Positions 1 to 6,539 of a stretch of 31,067 nt of DNA are shown piece by piece. Position 1 is the stretch's first letter. Every line of letters starts with the position of its first letter. Both the position numbers and the translations under genes were made by a program. Below the pieces are notes generated by a model. The model had not been told where the DNA came from. It worked only from the letters and a program-made list of their open reading frames with translations, and made no database searches. The DNA lies in the IMG/VR virus record IMGVR_UViG_3300011128_000298, positions 1-31,067 of that record. One strand, 5' to 3'. This DNA comes from a virus.

Positions 1-61
1 TAAAGCCTCCGCTGCTTGCTTCTGTTCGCAGACGGGCGGCTGATTCTTGGGGTGTGGTCAT
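1..61 (-). CDS. Partial hypothetical protein (5' end only)
   Basis: A minus-strand gene begins at ATG 61-59 and runs off the left edge, with about 20 visible codons (MTTPQESAARLR...). Its ATG overlaps the TGA of the upstream small membrane gene in an ATGA junction, the same coupling used through this leftward operon. That coupling is the main reason to believe it. Too little is visible to assign a function. Confidence 0.55.
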   Translation of the reverse strand, partial: MTTPQESAARLRTEASSGGF

Positions 62-273
62 TTCTTCATAAACCTTCCTTTAGGGCCGCGCTTGGGCTTT
101 AACCTATCTATCTCGCTAAGCAGGAACCTATTCTGCTTCGATAGGAGGTTATGCAGGCGCTTACTGGCTTTTAATTTACCCTCCAACTCGCCGCACTCTA
201 GTTCTGTCCAAACCCCTATGAGGGCCACGATGGTCACGAATATGGCTGCTAATAATGGGACTAATTCTAACAT
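58..273 (-). CDS. Small membrane-anchored protein with basic tail
   Basis: This is a 71-residue protein. Residues about 3-22 (LVPLLAAIFVTIVALIGVW) form one hydrophobic segment, followed by a charged, probably helical stretch and a basic C-terminus (KPKRGPKGRFMKK). The ATG at 273 is preceded by AGGAG at good spacing. It overlaps the upstream gene by 7 bp and the downstream gene by 4 bp, so it sits inside the leftward early operon. An N-terminal anchor plus a coiled-coil-like tail could be an inner-membrane protein facing either side. I do not recognise the family. Confidence 0.6.
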   Translation of the reverse strand: MLELVPLLAAIFVTIVALIGVWTELECGELEGKLKASKRLHNLLSKQNRFLLSEIDRLKPKRGPKGRFMKK

Positions 274-548
274 TCTGTTTCTCCTAATATTTCATCAAAA
301 CGGTGTTCAAACGTTCCTTGGCTCACAACTGAAACGTGGCCGAATTCATCCCTGCAAACCCAATCACCTGTGAAAGCCTTGTACTTCCCTCGTTTGTTTT
401 CTAGGAACACGTAGCTTTTCTTGTGTTTATTAATGACGGGGAAAGCTCTGCCTAATTCTATCTGCTCCTTAAACCACTCTGGATAATCACAAGCAGGAGA
501 GAACTGGAAAGCCTCTATTGGCAGCGGGCTATAGACGTAAGTTTTCAT
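267..548 (-). CDS. Hypothetical phage protein with GDW motif
   Basis: This is a 93-residue soluble protein. The start at 548 (MKTYVYSPLP) is chosen over the in-frame ATG at 566 because it has GGAG upstream and forms an ATGA overlap with the HTH gene ending at 545. The pattern VxAFQF near the N-terminus, then TGDWVCR and a final TFEHRFDEIL, resembles a common small phage protein family with a V.GDWIVR...F...Y layout (recalled, not searched). Function unknown. It is translated between an HTH protein and a small membrane protein. Confidence 0.6.
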   Translation of the reverse strand: MKTYVYSPLPIEAFQFSPACDYPEWFKEQIELGRAFPVINKHKKSYVFLENKRGKYKAFTGDWVCRDEFGHVSVVSQGTFEHRFDEILGETEC

Positions 549-712
549 TCGCTTTTCTCCACCCATTCCACCAGCTCTTCATACTTGTAGAGAACCGAGC
601 TTCCAGCCTTATAATATGGTGGCCCTTTCTTAGTGCTTCTCCAGTTGGCAAGCGTTCCTGTCTTTTGCCTGAGCAGCTCAGCGGCTTCCTCTGTGTTTAA
701 AAACTCACTCAT
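545..712 (-). CDS. Small helix-turn-helix protein (excisionase/AlpA-like)
   Basis: This 55-residue gene reads MSEFLNTEEAAELLRQK, then TLANWRS and GPPYYKAGSSVLYKYEELVEWV. That is the typical winged-helix layout of HTH_17/excisionase-family proteins: L-T-x-x-E-A-A-x-x-L, W/R in the recognition helix, G-P-x-x-x-K, then Y-x-x-x-D/E-L-x-x-W. It is joined by ATGA overlaps to genes on both sides, and GGAG lies upstream of ATG 712. It could be the excisionase partner of the integrase at 29009-30148 or a regulator. It is about 1.7 kb from the window edge and not adjacent to the integrase, so the Xis role is inference. Confidence 0.75.
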   Translation of the reverse strand: MSEFLNTEEAAELLRQKTGTLANWRSTKKGPPYYKAGSSVLYKYEELVEWVEKSE

Positions 713-1128
713 TTCATCATCTCCATAGCTTTTTTCTCTATAGTCTCAACTCTTTGTTTAACTCTGGGGTTGGGGTTCTCGTTTGCCAGCTCCTTGACCC
801 TTAGAAAGACTGGCTCGTTATTGGTCACGAAGGATTTCACATCCCCTGTTCGAGCAAGGGCTGCGTCAAAAAGCTTTAGCCACTCATGCGGATGCTCTAA
901 GACCTCCATAATCTGGCCGGAGTAGTTCTTTATAAAAAAACCATCCAGAGACTGGTCAGCAGAAGGGGCCGTATCAACACAAACTCTCCCACAGACCAGC
1001 TCTTTCAGGTTACTCAGTACTTCCGAAGGGTCGTCTCCATCGGAAAGGCACGCAGTGTACTCAATCCGTTCATTCTCATAGTTCCCTAGGTTGAAAACTC
1101 TGGCGTATGTAATTTCTTTAATTTGCAT
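709..1128 (-). CDS. Conserved hypothetical phage protein
   Basis: This 139-residue protein starts MQIKEITYARVFNLGNYEN and includes ACLSDGDDPSEVLSNLKELV. This N-terminal pattern (FNLGNYE, then E-x-x, then GDDP) is common in small proteins of proteobacterial phages and mobile elements, usually without assigned function. The C-terminal third is helical and charged. The stop overlaps the HTH gene start as ATGA, and the upstream 44-codon gene overlaps its first 11 bases. Probably part of the early recombination/regulation operon. The specific role is unknown. Confidence 0.65.
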   Translation of the reverse strand: MQIKEITYARVFNLGNYENERIEYTACLSDGDDPSEVLSNLKELVCGRVCVDTAPSADQSLDGFFIKNYSGQIMEVLEHPHEWLKLFDAALARTGDVKSFVTNNEPVFLRVKELANENPNPRVKQRVETIEKKAMEMMK

Positions 1129-1252
1129 CAGGCACCCCCATTTGTTTTTCTATAAGAGCAACCACCCGGTCTAAGATTTCCTTAAGCTTGGTCATTCTTT
1201 GGTTTTGGTTTGATTGCAAAAGGTCGATAGTTAATCTTTCGTGTTCTGTCAT
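1118..1252 (-). CDS. Small helical hypothetical protein, 44 aa
   Basis: This short gene encodes MTEHERLTIDLLQSNQNQRM followed by TKLKEILDRVVALIEKQ. It starts at ATG 1252 with GGAG eight bases upstream and is ATGA-coupled to the zinc-ribbon gene. The spacing of hydrophobic residues (L, I, L, V, L, I) suggests one amphipathic or coiled-coil helix. No family is recognised. Support comes from the ribosome-binding site and the overlap pattern, not from homology. Confidence 0.5.
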   Translation of the reverse strand: MTEHERLTIDLLQSNQNQRMTKLKEILDRVVALIEKQMGVPDAN

Positions 1253-1386
1253 GATCTCTTCTCCGTATTTGAGGCTACTGTAGAGGGCGTATTGATCTTC
1301 CTTACAAAGCCGTGGCGCTTACAGTGGTAAGACATAGTACTTTTCCTCTTTGTTAGCTTCGTTGTGCATTTCGGACAATATGGCAT
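1249..1386 (-). CDS. Small zinc-ribbon protein, 45 aa
   Basis: The product begins MPYCPKCTTKLTKRKSTMSY and continues HCKRHGFVRK. CPKC and the downstream CKRH supply a Cys2 plus Cys/His metal-binding set about 15 residues apart, typical of a mini zinc ribbon. The ribosome-binding site is weak (AAGAAAG). The stop overlaps the next start as ATGA. It lies just downstream of the structured intergenic region 1410-1553 on the same transcript, so its translation could be affected by that RNA (inference). The function may be nucleic-acid or protein binding. Confidence 0.55.
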   Translation of the reverse strand: MPYCPKCTTKLTKRKSTMSYHCKRHGFVRKINTPSTVASNTEKRS

Positions 1387-1409
1387 TTCAAATCTTTCTT
1401 AAGAGTTTT

Positions 1410-1553
1410 GGGGGCGGTCTGCTAAGCCCTTAAGCCTCACCGCTTTTCGCCCCCTCGACCCTTTCTTTCTTACTGCGTTAGCAGAGTAGCGAGCGTATGC
1501 GAGCTACTGACAGGTTGCTCTGTGAGGTTAAGGGCACCAGTCTCACAACCTGT
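1410..1553 (-). other. Highly structured intergenic RNA, possible kissing loops
   Basis: This stretch lies between the genes ending at 1561 and starting at 1386 in the leftward operon. Four stem-loops can be drawn: 1410-1416 with 1448-1454 (GGGGGCG/CGCCCCC), 1473-1476 with 1481-1484, an AGTAGC/GCTACT stem in about 1485-1508, and about 1510-1517 with 1546-1553, whose inner part is CTCAC/GTGAG. The loop of the first (1427-1440, CCCTTAAGCCTCAC) is complementary over 13 pairs, with one bulge, to 1522-1534 in the last. The two hairpins could therefore kiss or refold. No known RNA family is recognised. Confidence 0.5.
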
Positions 1554-1560
1554 AATTCAA

Positions 1561-2019
1561 TTATTTCTTTTTGCTATCCTCTATAGCCTCTACAGCCTTT
1601 TCGCTCTGCATGTTGGTGATAGGGAGAGCTTCAATACCGGAATCTTTGTACATCTCCAGCATGTTCTTTTTAATTTCCTCTCTCTTGCGGCGTTTTTCGG
1701 ATGCCTTAAGTTGCTCAATCCATTTTTTCTCTTCGTCAAGGACATGTTTATATTCGCTGGTCTGTACCTTACTCACGATCCACTTGATTTCTGTATCGTC
1801 ATCGGGGTCAATATCTATATCGACCTCTTCAACCTTCACGACTGTCATGCCGTGCCTCGTGTCTGTAGCGACAACCACCAAATCTTCAGCTTTGATGGTT
1901 TCATCAAGTGTCTTAAAGTTATACCGCTTGGGCTGCTGCTGGGGCTGGTCAGGTTCGTAGGTAACTTTTATCGCTCTAATGTTAGTGTTGAAAAGCATAA
2001 CTGCTGTTGAATAGTTCAT
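1561..2019 (-). CDS. Hypothetical phage protein (DLVVVxTDTRHGMTVVKV)
   Basis: This 152-residue protein starts at ATG 2019 with AGGAGG upstream. The N-terminal half is beta-rich and contains AEDLVVVATDTRHGMTVVKV, followed by an acidic patch (VDIDIDPDDDTEIKW). The C-terminal half is a highly charged helix (EKKWIEQLKASEKRRKREEI). I have the impression that similar proteins accompany RecE/RecT-type recombination genes in podoviruses, but I cannot name a family. It follows the nuclease gene directly, in the place where a RecT-like annealing protein might be expected, but shows no RecT features. Confidence 0.65.
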   Translation of the reverse strand: MNYSTAVMLFNTNIRAIKVTYEPDQPQQQPKRYNFKTLDETIKAEDLVVVATDTRHGMTVVKVEEVDIDIDPDDDTEIKWIVSKVQTSEYKHVLDEEKKWIEQLKASEKRRKREEIKKNMLEMYKDSGIEALPITNMQSEKAVEAIEDSKKK

Positions 2020-2070
2020 TTAGTGGCCTCCTTTGGCTTGGTTTTTAGGTTGTGTTGTTAAGTTACTCAT
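2020..2070 (-). CDS. 16-codon mini-ORF coupled to nuclease gene
   Basis: ATG 2070 overlaps the TGA of the nuclease gene (ATGA), with GAGGAGG five bases upstream. The frame MSNLTTQPKNQAKGGH then stops with TAA directly abutting the next ATG at 2019. The strong translation signals are out of proportion to a 16-residue product. It could be a leader or coupling peptide, or the remnant of a deleted gene. Its second half also encodes the AGGAGG of the next gene, so it may serve only to deliver ribosomes there. Confidence 0.4.
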   Translation of the reverse strand: MSNLTTQPKNQAKGGH

Positions 2071-2897
2071 GCTGCCTCCTCGCAAAGCTTCTTTTTGTAT
2101 GAAGGCACTCCAAGCTGGAAAACCTTGTCTTGGTTATAGGATGGCCAATAGTTTGACTCCTGCGACTCTCTGAAGGCCTTTAGGTTAGTTATGGCATCTA
2201 CCCTACCTGCATCCAGAAACTCCTCTGTAGAGTCTGCTATGGTCACACAATATGGGGATGTTTTTTCAACAACCACGAAGGCAAACCCCTTTGGTTTTTC
2301 TCCGTAGCAAGCCTCAAAGCCCATAGAGTAAAAAGCTGCTTGAACGTGGTAGCGGAAATCGAATGCTTTATTTTGAAATGCGTTAGGGTTTGCGCTTTGA
2401 GCGGTCTTAACGTCTACAATTAAGCCGTCAGGGCGGATATAATCTGGACGGCATCTACACTCAACGCCTTCTTGCTCCCAGAACATAGACACCTCAGCCT
2501 CTCCGAAGCCATCAAGATATTCATCTGAAAGAGGGTGGTTTTGGATTGAGTTTACCAGTTTCTCGCAAAGAGCTACTTGATCTTCGTCTATTACAATCTT
2601 GCCTTCAGCAAGCTCTGCGAAGGAGGCGTTATATTCTTTGCCCGCTTTAGTTCTAGCGTCCACTTTATCTTTAACAGCAAAATCGCGTTCAAAGTTCTGA
2701 GGCTCTAATACAAGAGCATGTAGGGCGGAGCCTATAGTAAAGGCATCAGTCCATTTGACTGGAGGGGCTTCACCTGAGAGATATTTTAGCCAGTAGTGAT
2801 ATGGTGACTTGTTAAACTCATCCAAGCTCGATTTAGAAAGAGCCGGATGAGCATGATAGTCCTCATTCGTCATATCCTTGATGATTTGTACTGGCAT
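2067..2897 (-). CDS. RecE/Cas4-type PD-(D/E)XK exonuclease
   Basis: The 276-residue protein resembles the C-terminal nuclease domain of RecE/exonuclease VIII and phage YqaJ/Cas4-like proteins. Visible signatures are ALSKSSLDEFNKSPYHYWLKY near residues 19-39, GSALHALVLEP (His60), an acidic E133/E135, RPDYI (Asp152), IVDVKT (Asp162, Lys164) and the QAAFYSMG helix (Gln186, Tyr190). These match metal- and DNA-binding positions of the fold. It should resect double-strand ends to give 3' overhangs for annealing-type recombination during phage replication. It is the first gene of the leftward operon, behind the promoter at 2931-2959. Confidence 0.85.
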   Translation of the reverse strand: MPVQIIKDMTNEDYHAHPALSKSSLDEFNKSPYHYWLKYLSGEAPPVKWTDAFTIGSALHALVLEPQNFERDFAVKDKVDARTKAGKEYNASFAELAEGKIVIDEDQVALCEKLVNSIQNHPLSDEYLDGFGEAEVSMFWEQEGVECRCRPDYIRPDGLIVDVKTAQSANPNAFQNKAFDFRYHVQAAFYSMGFEACYGEKPKGFAFVVVEKTSPYCVTIADSTEEFLDAGRVDAITNLKAFRESQESNYWPSYNQDKVFQLGVPSYKKKLCEEAA

Positions 2898-2930
2898 TTA
2901 AGTAGCTCCCGTTAATGAACGTTAGCTACC

Positions 2931-2959
2931 TTTATAGTTACTTATAAGTAACGTGTCAA
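2931..2959 (-). promoter_or_regulatory. Leftward early promoter with operator in spacer
   Basis: Reading the minus strand, TTGACA (2959-2954) and TATAAA (2936-2931) are separated by exactly 17 bp. The perfect palindrome GTTACTTATAAGTAAC (2937-2952) occupies 16 of those 17 bases. The start codon of the nuclease gene lies about 34 bp downstream of the -10 box. A protein bound here would exclude RNA polymerase, so this is probably the phage's main lysis-lysogeny promoter for the left operon. Confidence 0.8.
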
Positions 2960-2969
2960 CAAGGTATTT

Positions 2970-3227
2970 TTAAGTTTTTTGCAGTTGCTGTAAAACATCA
3001 GACGGAAACTGCGGTGTGGGCAAGTCTATGCCTGCCGCACCAGCTAATCGGGATAAATCCACATAGCTTGGTCTTTGCCCGGCAGCTATCTTATTTTTGA
3101 CGTTTCTATCTATGCCAGCCCTTTTGGCCCACTCGTAGAAACTCCAGCCTGTGCGTTGTGCGCCGGATTCAAACCATTCTAAAACTGTGCGCTGTATCAC
3201 TTTTTCAACAGGGCTTTGTTCTCGCAT
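2970..3227 (-). CDS. Small HTH regulator (repressor candidate)
   Basis: This is an 85-residue protein. The segment GWSFYEWAKRAGIDRNVKNK (about residues 27-46), continuing into RPSYVDLSRLAGAAGI, has the layout of a Cro/CI-type (XRE) helix-turn-helix. There is no room for a dimerisation or peptidase domain. The ATG at 3227 has AAGGAG upstream. It is transcribed divergently from the HTH gene at 3328, across a 100-bp region carrying two operators, and its transcript runs toward the promoter at 2931-2959. It could be a Cro-like or CI-like protein. Which of the two HTH proteins keeps lysogeny cannot be told from sequence. Confidence 0.75.
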   Translation of the reverse strand: MREQSPVEKVIQRTVLEWFESGAQRTGWSFYEWAKRAGIDRNVKNKIAAGQRPSYVDLSRLAGAAGIDLPTPQFPSDVLQQLQKT

Positions 3228-3237
3228 TTTATTCTCC

Positions 3238-3267
3238 TTGACTAGTTACTTATAAGTAACGTATCGT
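3238..3267 (+). promoter_or_regulatory. Operator 2 with possible rightward promoter
   Basis: A perfect GTTACTTATAAGTAAC lies at 3245-3260. On the plus strand TTGACT (3238-3243) is followed at 18 bp by TATCGT (3262-3267), a weak promoter toward the gene at 3328. The site is also 17 bp upstream of the 3227 start codon of the divergent gene, so one bound protein could influence both directions. Confidence 0.6.
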
Positions 3268-3301
3268 GGGCTCGTTAGTTTTTTCATCTAATGTCAATTT
3301 G

Positions 3302-3317
3302 GTTCCTTATAGGTAAC
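3302..3317. promoter_or_regulatory. Operator 3 (GTTCCTTATAGGTAAC)
   Basis: This is a variant of the 16-bp palindrome, ending 10 bp before the ATG at 3328. It lies 57 bp from operator 2. A protein bound here would sit over the transcription or translation start of the HTH gene, consistent with autoregulation. Confidence 0.65.
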
Positions 3318-3327
3318 AGGCAGGGTC

Positions 3328-3630
3328 ATGTCAAAGAAAATCGGTACAAATCAGCAGGTAATGGAATTTTTATCGGAGCATGAACTCCCGATACGCAAAG
3401 ATTTCCTTCACGAGGTAGTAAAAGTTCTAGCTGCCCGTAGGCGTGAATTGGGCATGACACAAGAGACGCTTAATAGAAGATTAGGGATGGCTGATCGCCT
3501 TCTCAACAAGTGGGAGTGCGGGCTTAAGAGCCCCACAGGTTTTAATCTCTACTGCTGGGCGCAAGCGCTTGGCTACAAATTAAAGGTTGTTCCAGAAGAT
3601 GGCGGGCAAAAGCAAAAGAAAAGGCGATAG
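3328..3630 (+). CDS. XRE-family HTH regulator
   Basis: This is a 100-residue protein. After about 30 N-terminal residues comes VKVLAARRRELGMTQETLNR and then NKWECGLKSPTGFNLYCWAQALGY, a clear XRE/Cro-type helix-turn-helix (M-T-Q-E-x-L recognition of helix 2, N-K-W-E turn). The C-terminus is short and basic (GGQKQKKRR). The start ATG is 10 bp downstream of operator 3, and divergence from the gene at 2970 makes a classical switch arrangement. Its 3' end overlaps the next gene. It is a candidate for binding GTTACTTATAAGTAAC. Confidence 0.8.
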   Translation: MSKKIGTNQQVMEFLSEHELPIRKDFLHEVVKVLAARRRELGMTQETLNRRLGMADRLLNKWECGLKSPTGFNLYCWAQALGYKLKVVPEDGGQKQKKRR

Positions 3631-3937
3631 CGAAGAGCGGGCGATAGTTAACTATCACAGAGAGCTTGGGTTTAAATGCGAAAGAACACTTGAGGGAGGT
3701 GCCAGATCAGACGGCAGCCATACCTACGATATAGACCTCTACGCAAGAGGGGACGAAGAAGCGCCTTTAATAGGCGAGTGCAAGATAAGAGCGTCTGGGT
3801 TTAAGCAAATCTATGACTTCTTAGGTGAGAACGATTTCCTAACAATTCGGCATGACAGAGGCGAACGCCTTTATGTTTTGCGTGAGGAGATTTGGGAAGA
3901 GTTCTTAAAAGCAACCAGTTGGAGGAGGAACAAATGA
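3599..3937 (+). CDS. Hjc-like PD-(D/E)XK endonuclease
   Basis: The start is taken at ATG 3599 (MAGKSKRKGDSEERAIVNYH); a TTG at 3587 is the alternative. The 112-residue product has an acidic helix (Glu12/Glu13), TYDIDLYAR (Asp44, Asp46) and IGECKIR (Glu60, Lys62). This is the E...D...ExK order of small archaeal-type Holliday junction resolvases and related phage nucleases. It could resolve replication or recombination junctions. Its stop overlaps the next ATG (ATGA) and it sits directly before the SSB-like and DnaB genes, fitting a replication role. Confidence 0.65.
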   Translation: MAGKSKRKGDSEERAIVNYHRELGFKCERTLEGGARSDGSHTYDIDLYARGDEEAPLIGECKIRASGFKQIYDFLGENDFLTIRHDRGERLYVLREEIWEEFLKATSWRRNK

Positions 3938-4332
3938 ACTATCCAGCACCAAACCAAGGGCAGCCTCAAGGCGGCCAATACGAAAAGAACCCGAATGGTG
4001 GTTACCTTAACCAAAATCAATATGGTCTGTTTGGCCACGTTGATATTACCCCTGAGCTTCTAGCTGAAATTCAGCGGACAGGTAAAGTTAACATTAGTGT
4101 TAGCAAGCCTGAGCAAAGAGGCGCTGGTGGTGACACTTGGGTGTCAGCTAGAACTGTGCTTAAGCCCTATGCACCTAAAGAAGGCTATGGGACCAACCAA
4201 CCACAAGGTGGACAACCTCAGTATGCTTATGCACCTGAGCAAATCCAGCAAGCTCCTGTAGCACAGCCACAGCAAGTAGCTTCGGCTCCTGCTCAAGGCG
4301 CTCCTTTAGTGCAAGACGAGATTCCTTGGTAG
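3934..4332 (+). CDS. SSB-like DNA-binding protein with DEIPW tail
   Basis: The start at 3934 is preceded by GGAGGAGG and forms an ATGA overlap with the nuclease gene. The 132-residue protein has a glycine/glutamine-rich N-terminus, a small beta-rich core (LFGHVDITPELLAEIQRTGK, then NISVSKPEQ and DTWVSARTVLKPY) and a long Q/P/A-rich linker. It ends QDEIPW. The linker plus an acidic tip ending in an aromatic residue copies the architecture of bacterial SSB (DDDIPF tip), which recruits host replication and repair proteins. The core is not an obvious OB fold by eye, so SSB function is inferred from architecture and position before dnaB. Confidence 0.6.
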   Translation: MNYPAPNQGQPQGGQYEKNPNGGYLNQNQYGLFGHVDITPELLAEIQRTGKVNISVSKPEQRGAGGDTWVSARTVLKPYAPKEGYGTNQPQGGQPQYAYAPEQIQQAPVAQPQQVASAPAQGAPLVQDEIPW

Positions 4333-4353
4333 GCAGTATCCACTACTAAGGCC

Positions 4354-4392
4354 GGGGGCGGGGTGTTTTCTTTTCCTTTTTATCCCGCCCCC
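4354..4392. terminator. GC-rich hairpin between SSB-like gene and dnaB
   Basis: GGGGGCGGG (4354-4362) pairs perfectly with CCCGCCCCC (4384-4392) around a T-rich 21-nt loop. There is no T run after the stem, so it is not a standard intrinsic terminator. It may attenuate transcription or protect the upstream mRNA end. It occupies most of the 89-bp gap before the helicase gene. Confidence 0.4.
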
Positions 4393-4421
4393 ATCTCTTC
4401 TCACTCCTAGGGTCTCCCCAA

Positions 4422-5852
4422 ATGTCTAAAAACAACAAAAACACGATTAAAGAGCTTCCAAATAATAACCTTCCTGTTGTTATTGAGGATTATGATTTAG
4501 AGGCTGCTTTCTTAGGCGGGTGCCTTAACTGCACAGATTTTTTAAGTGATGCAGTAGAGATACTAGAGCCACATCATTTTTATTCTGAAGTGCATCCAAA
4601 CATCTGGGAGAAGATTAAAAAAGCTTATATTGCCGGAGAAGAAGTGAATGTCATCTCAATCCGCAGCGCCTACAGCAATCAAGATGTAAAAGATTATATT
4701 ACCGGGCTAGCCCATACCTTCTGCCATAAAGACGAGGGTGGCTCTAAGCCAAAAGTTATCAAACTTGTGAACTTATGGAAGCTGAGAGAGCTTAAGTGGG
4801 AGTTTGAAGACCTTCTAATTGATTTAGAGGGGGATGAGGCCGCCAGCTTGGATGCAAAAGATATGCAGGACAAGGTAGAGGGCATCTTTTCAGGTTTGAA
4901 CGGAACAGAGCAAGAAGCGTCCCCCAGTCTTGAGGGGAGAGCTTTAGCCCTTAAAGAGATTGAAGCCGCTATGGTCGGAGGCAAGCTTGCTGGCGTAACT
5001 TCTGGCTTCCCATCTATTGATAAGATTATTGGCGGTCTTGGTAATTCAGACCTGATTATTCTTGCGGGCAGGCCCTCTATGGGCAAAACAGCTCTTGCTT
5101 TGGCTATGGCTGAAGCGACAGCGAAAGATGCGCCTGTGTTGTTTTGCAGCCTTGAGATGAGCAAGCAACAGATAGAGAAGCGCAGACTTTCTATGGAGAC
5201 TGGGGTTCAAGTCACCCGTATGAGAGAAGGAACGCTTACTAAGGAACAGTCCCGCACCATATTTGCGAGCCCTACAGAGACGCAGTTCTGGATTGATGAC
5301 ACTCCAGCGCTGTCTTGTGACCAATTGCTGAGCAGAGCAAGACGTTTGAAGAGAAGCCACGGTTTAAAGATGATTGTGGTTGATTACTTACAGCTTATGT
5401 CTGCCAGCCAGCATGCAACCAAACAAAGTACAGTCGCAGCCACTACAGAGATTTCAAAGAAGCTTAAATGTATAGCTAAGGAGCTGGATATCCCTGTTTT
5501 AGCGCTTTCCCAGCTTTCTAGGGCTTTGGAGAGCAGGGAGGATAAACGACCTCAGCTATCAGATTTACGAGATTCAGGTTCTATCGAGCAAGATGCCGAC
5601 ATAGTGATGTTCACGTTTAGAGAGGAATATTACCTAGAGCGGGAGACAGCGCAAAAGAGGGATCGAGAGAGCGAAGAGAATTATCAGCGCAGAGCAGTTG
5701 ATAGAACGGAGCGTCTTAATGCGTGTGCAAATAAGGCAGAAGTAATAGTGGCGAAAAACCGCCACGGGCCAATTGGAAGCTGTTTATTACGGTTTACAGG
5801 CGAAACAACAAAGTTTGAGGAATTAAATGGGGCTAGCAGTGGAATTATTTAG
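4422..5852 (+). CDS. dnaB: Replicative DNA helicase, DnaB family
   Basis: The 476-residue protein has an N-terminal helical domain (DLEAAFLGGCLN...HHFYSEVHPNIWEKI) and a RecA-type motor. Walker A is GRPSMGKT near residues 216-223, followed by CSLEMSK, Walker B IVVDYLQLM, LALSQLSRALESR and RPQLSDLRDSGSIEQDADIV. The order matches DnaB throughout. It unwinds DNA at the phage fork and indicates theta-type or host-primase-dependent replication, unlike T7, which uses a gp4 primase-helicase. The start at 4422 has only a weak ribosome-binding site (TAGGG). The 3' end overlaps the next gene by 26 bp. Confidence 0.95.
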   Translation: MSKNNKNTIKELPNNNLPVVIEDYDLEAAFLGGCLNCTDFLSDAVEILEPHHFYSEVHPNIWEKIKKAYIAGEEVNVISIRSAYSNQDVKDYITGLAHTFCHKDEGGSKPKVIKLVNLWKLRELKWEFEDLLIDLEGDEAASLDAKDMQDKVEGIFSGLNGTEQEASPSLEGRALALKEIEAAMVGGKLAGVTSGFPSIDKIIGGLGNSDLIILAGRPSMGKTALALAMAEATAKDAPVLFCSLEMSKQQIEKRRLSMETGVQVTRMREGTLTKEQSRTIFASPTETQFWIDDTPALSCDQLLSRARRLKRSHGLKMIVVDYLQLMSASQHATKQSTVAATTEISKKLKCIAKELDIPVLALSQLSRALESREDKRPQLSDLRDSGSIEQDADIVMFTFREEYYLERETAQKRDRESEENYQRRAVDRTERLNACANKAEVIVAKNRHGPIGSCLLRFTGETTKFEELNGASSGII

Positions 5853-6414
5853 TGAGGGCGAGGTGGTGAGCTTTGATACCGATAGAATTTATCGGAATAA
5901 GGTTAACTCGCTTAAGGGCAAGGCTTGCGATAGTTTTCGTAGGGCTGTCAACCAGAAGGCTATAGCCTATGTGATCGAAGGTGACGACTATGAGCCTTTG
6001 TATCAAGAGGTGTTTTACCCTGTTGCTGGTGTCATCCCGAATGCAGCGCTAAGCCTTATTGGCGATCTTGCAGACAATAACTTTGGTAAAGAGTACCGAT
6101 TGGTTGAAAGAGATAGCGGGCATGTTCTTAGAACTGCAAAGCTTACTTATGCTTGGGATGACCCGGTGTGGGAGGCGTCTCCTAGCAGCGCAGAGGCTGA
6201 GAGGTTCTGGAGAGCAATTGTTTTAAGAGCCGCTTATGACGCGACAAGAGGAGAGCTGGTCAGCTTTAACTTTGGAAGCAAACCTACGCCCAAGGAAGCG
6301 GAAGAGGGCAGAAGATACATTTACCACAAGCATTCGCATTTCATAGAAGATTGCAACCTTGCAAGTCTTGACGCTGGGCATATCAGAGAAAAGGTTTCGG
6401 AGTTTTTGGCATGA
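5827..6414 (+). CDS. Conserved hypothetical protein after dnaB
   Basis: The 195-residue protein starts at 5827 with GAGG upstream, inside the dnaB 3' end. The C-terminal half reads AERFWRAIVLRAAYDATRGE, then RRYIYHKHSHFIEDCNLASLDAGHIREKVSEF. This resembles a phage protein pattern FW..V..RAL.DA......AR.W......F..VC...GLDP..VR that I recall as common but uncharacterised. The position after dnaB would suit a helicase loader or replication accessory, but no AAA+ motif is visible, so that is speculation. The stop overlaps the next ATG. Confidence 0.65.
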   Translation: MGLAVELFSEGEVVSFDTDRIYRNKVNSLKGKACDSFRRAVNQKAIAYVIEGDDYEPLYQEVFYPVAGVIPNAALSLIGDLADNNFGKEYRLVERDSGHVLRTAKLTYAWDDPVWEASPSSAEAERFWRAIVLRAAYDATRGELVSFNFGSKPTPKEAEEGRRYIYHKHSHFIEDCNLASLDAGHIREKVSEFLA

Positions 6415-6539
6415 AAGAACGCGAAGCTTTAAAAGATATTCTGGCGGAAATTAACGAAACGCCGAAAGAAGTTAACCCAGGAGTTGTTCTTAAGGTGGTC
6501 AGGCATATGGCTATGAAAGGGCTTGAGGCTGATGAGTAA
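6411..6539 (+). CDS. Small hypothetical protein, 42 aa
   Basis: ATG 6411 overlaps the preceding TGA (ATGA). The product starts MKEREALKDILAEINETPKE and continues VNPGVVLKVVRHMAMKGLEA. It is probably two helices. Its 3' end overlaps the start of the next gene at 6532. No family is recognised. Evidence is the tight coupling and uninterrupted operon. Confidence 0.5.
   Translation: MKEREALKDILAEINETPKEVNPGVVLKVVRHMAMKGLEADE

Noticed and set aside
1522-2010. Plus-strand 162-codon hydrophobic frame
   Set aside because: It is the complement of the well-supported minus-strand gene at 1561-2019, with no start signal of its own.
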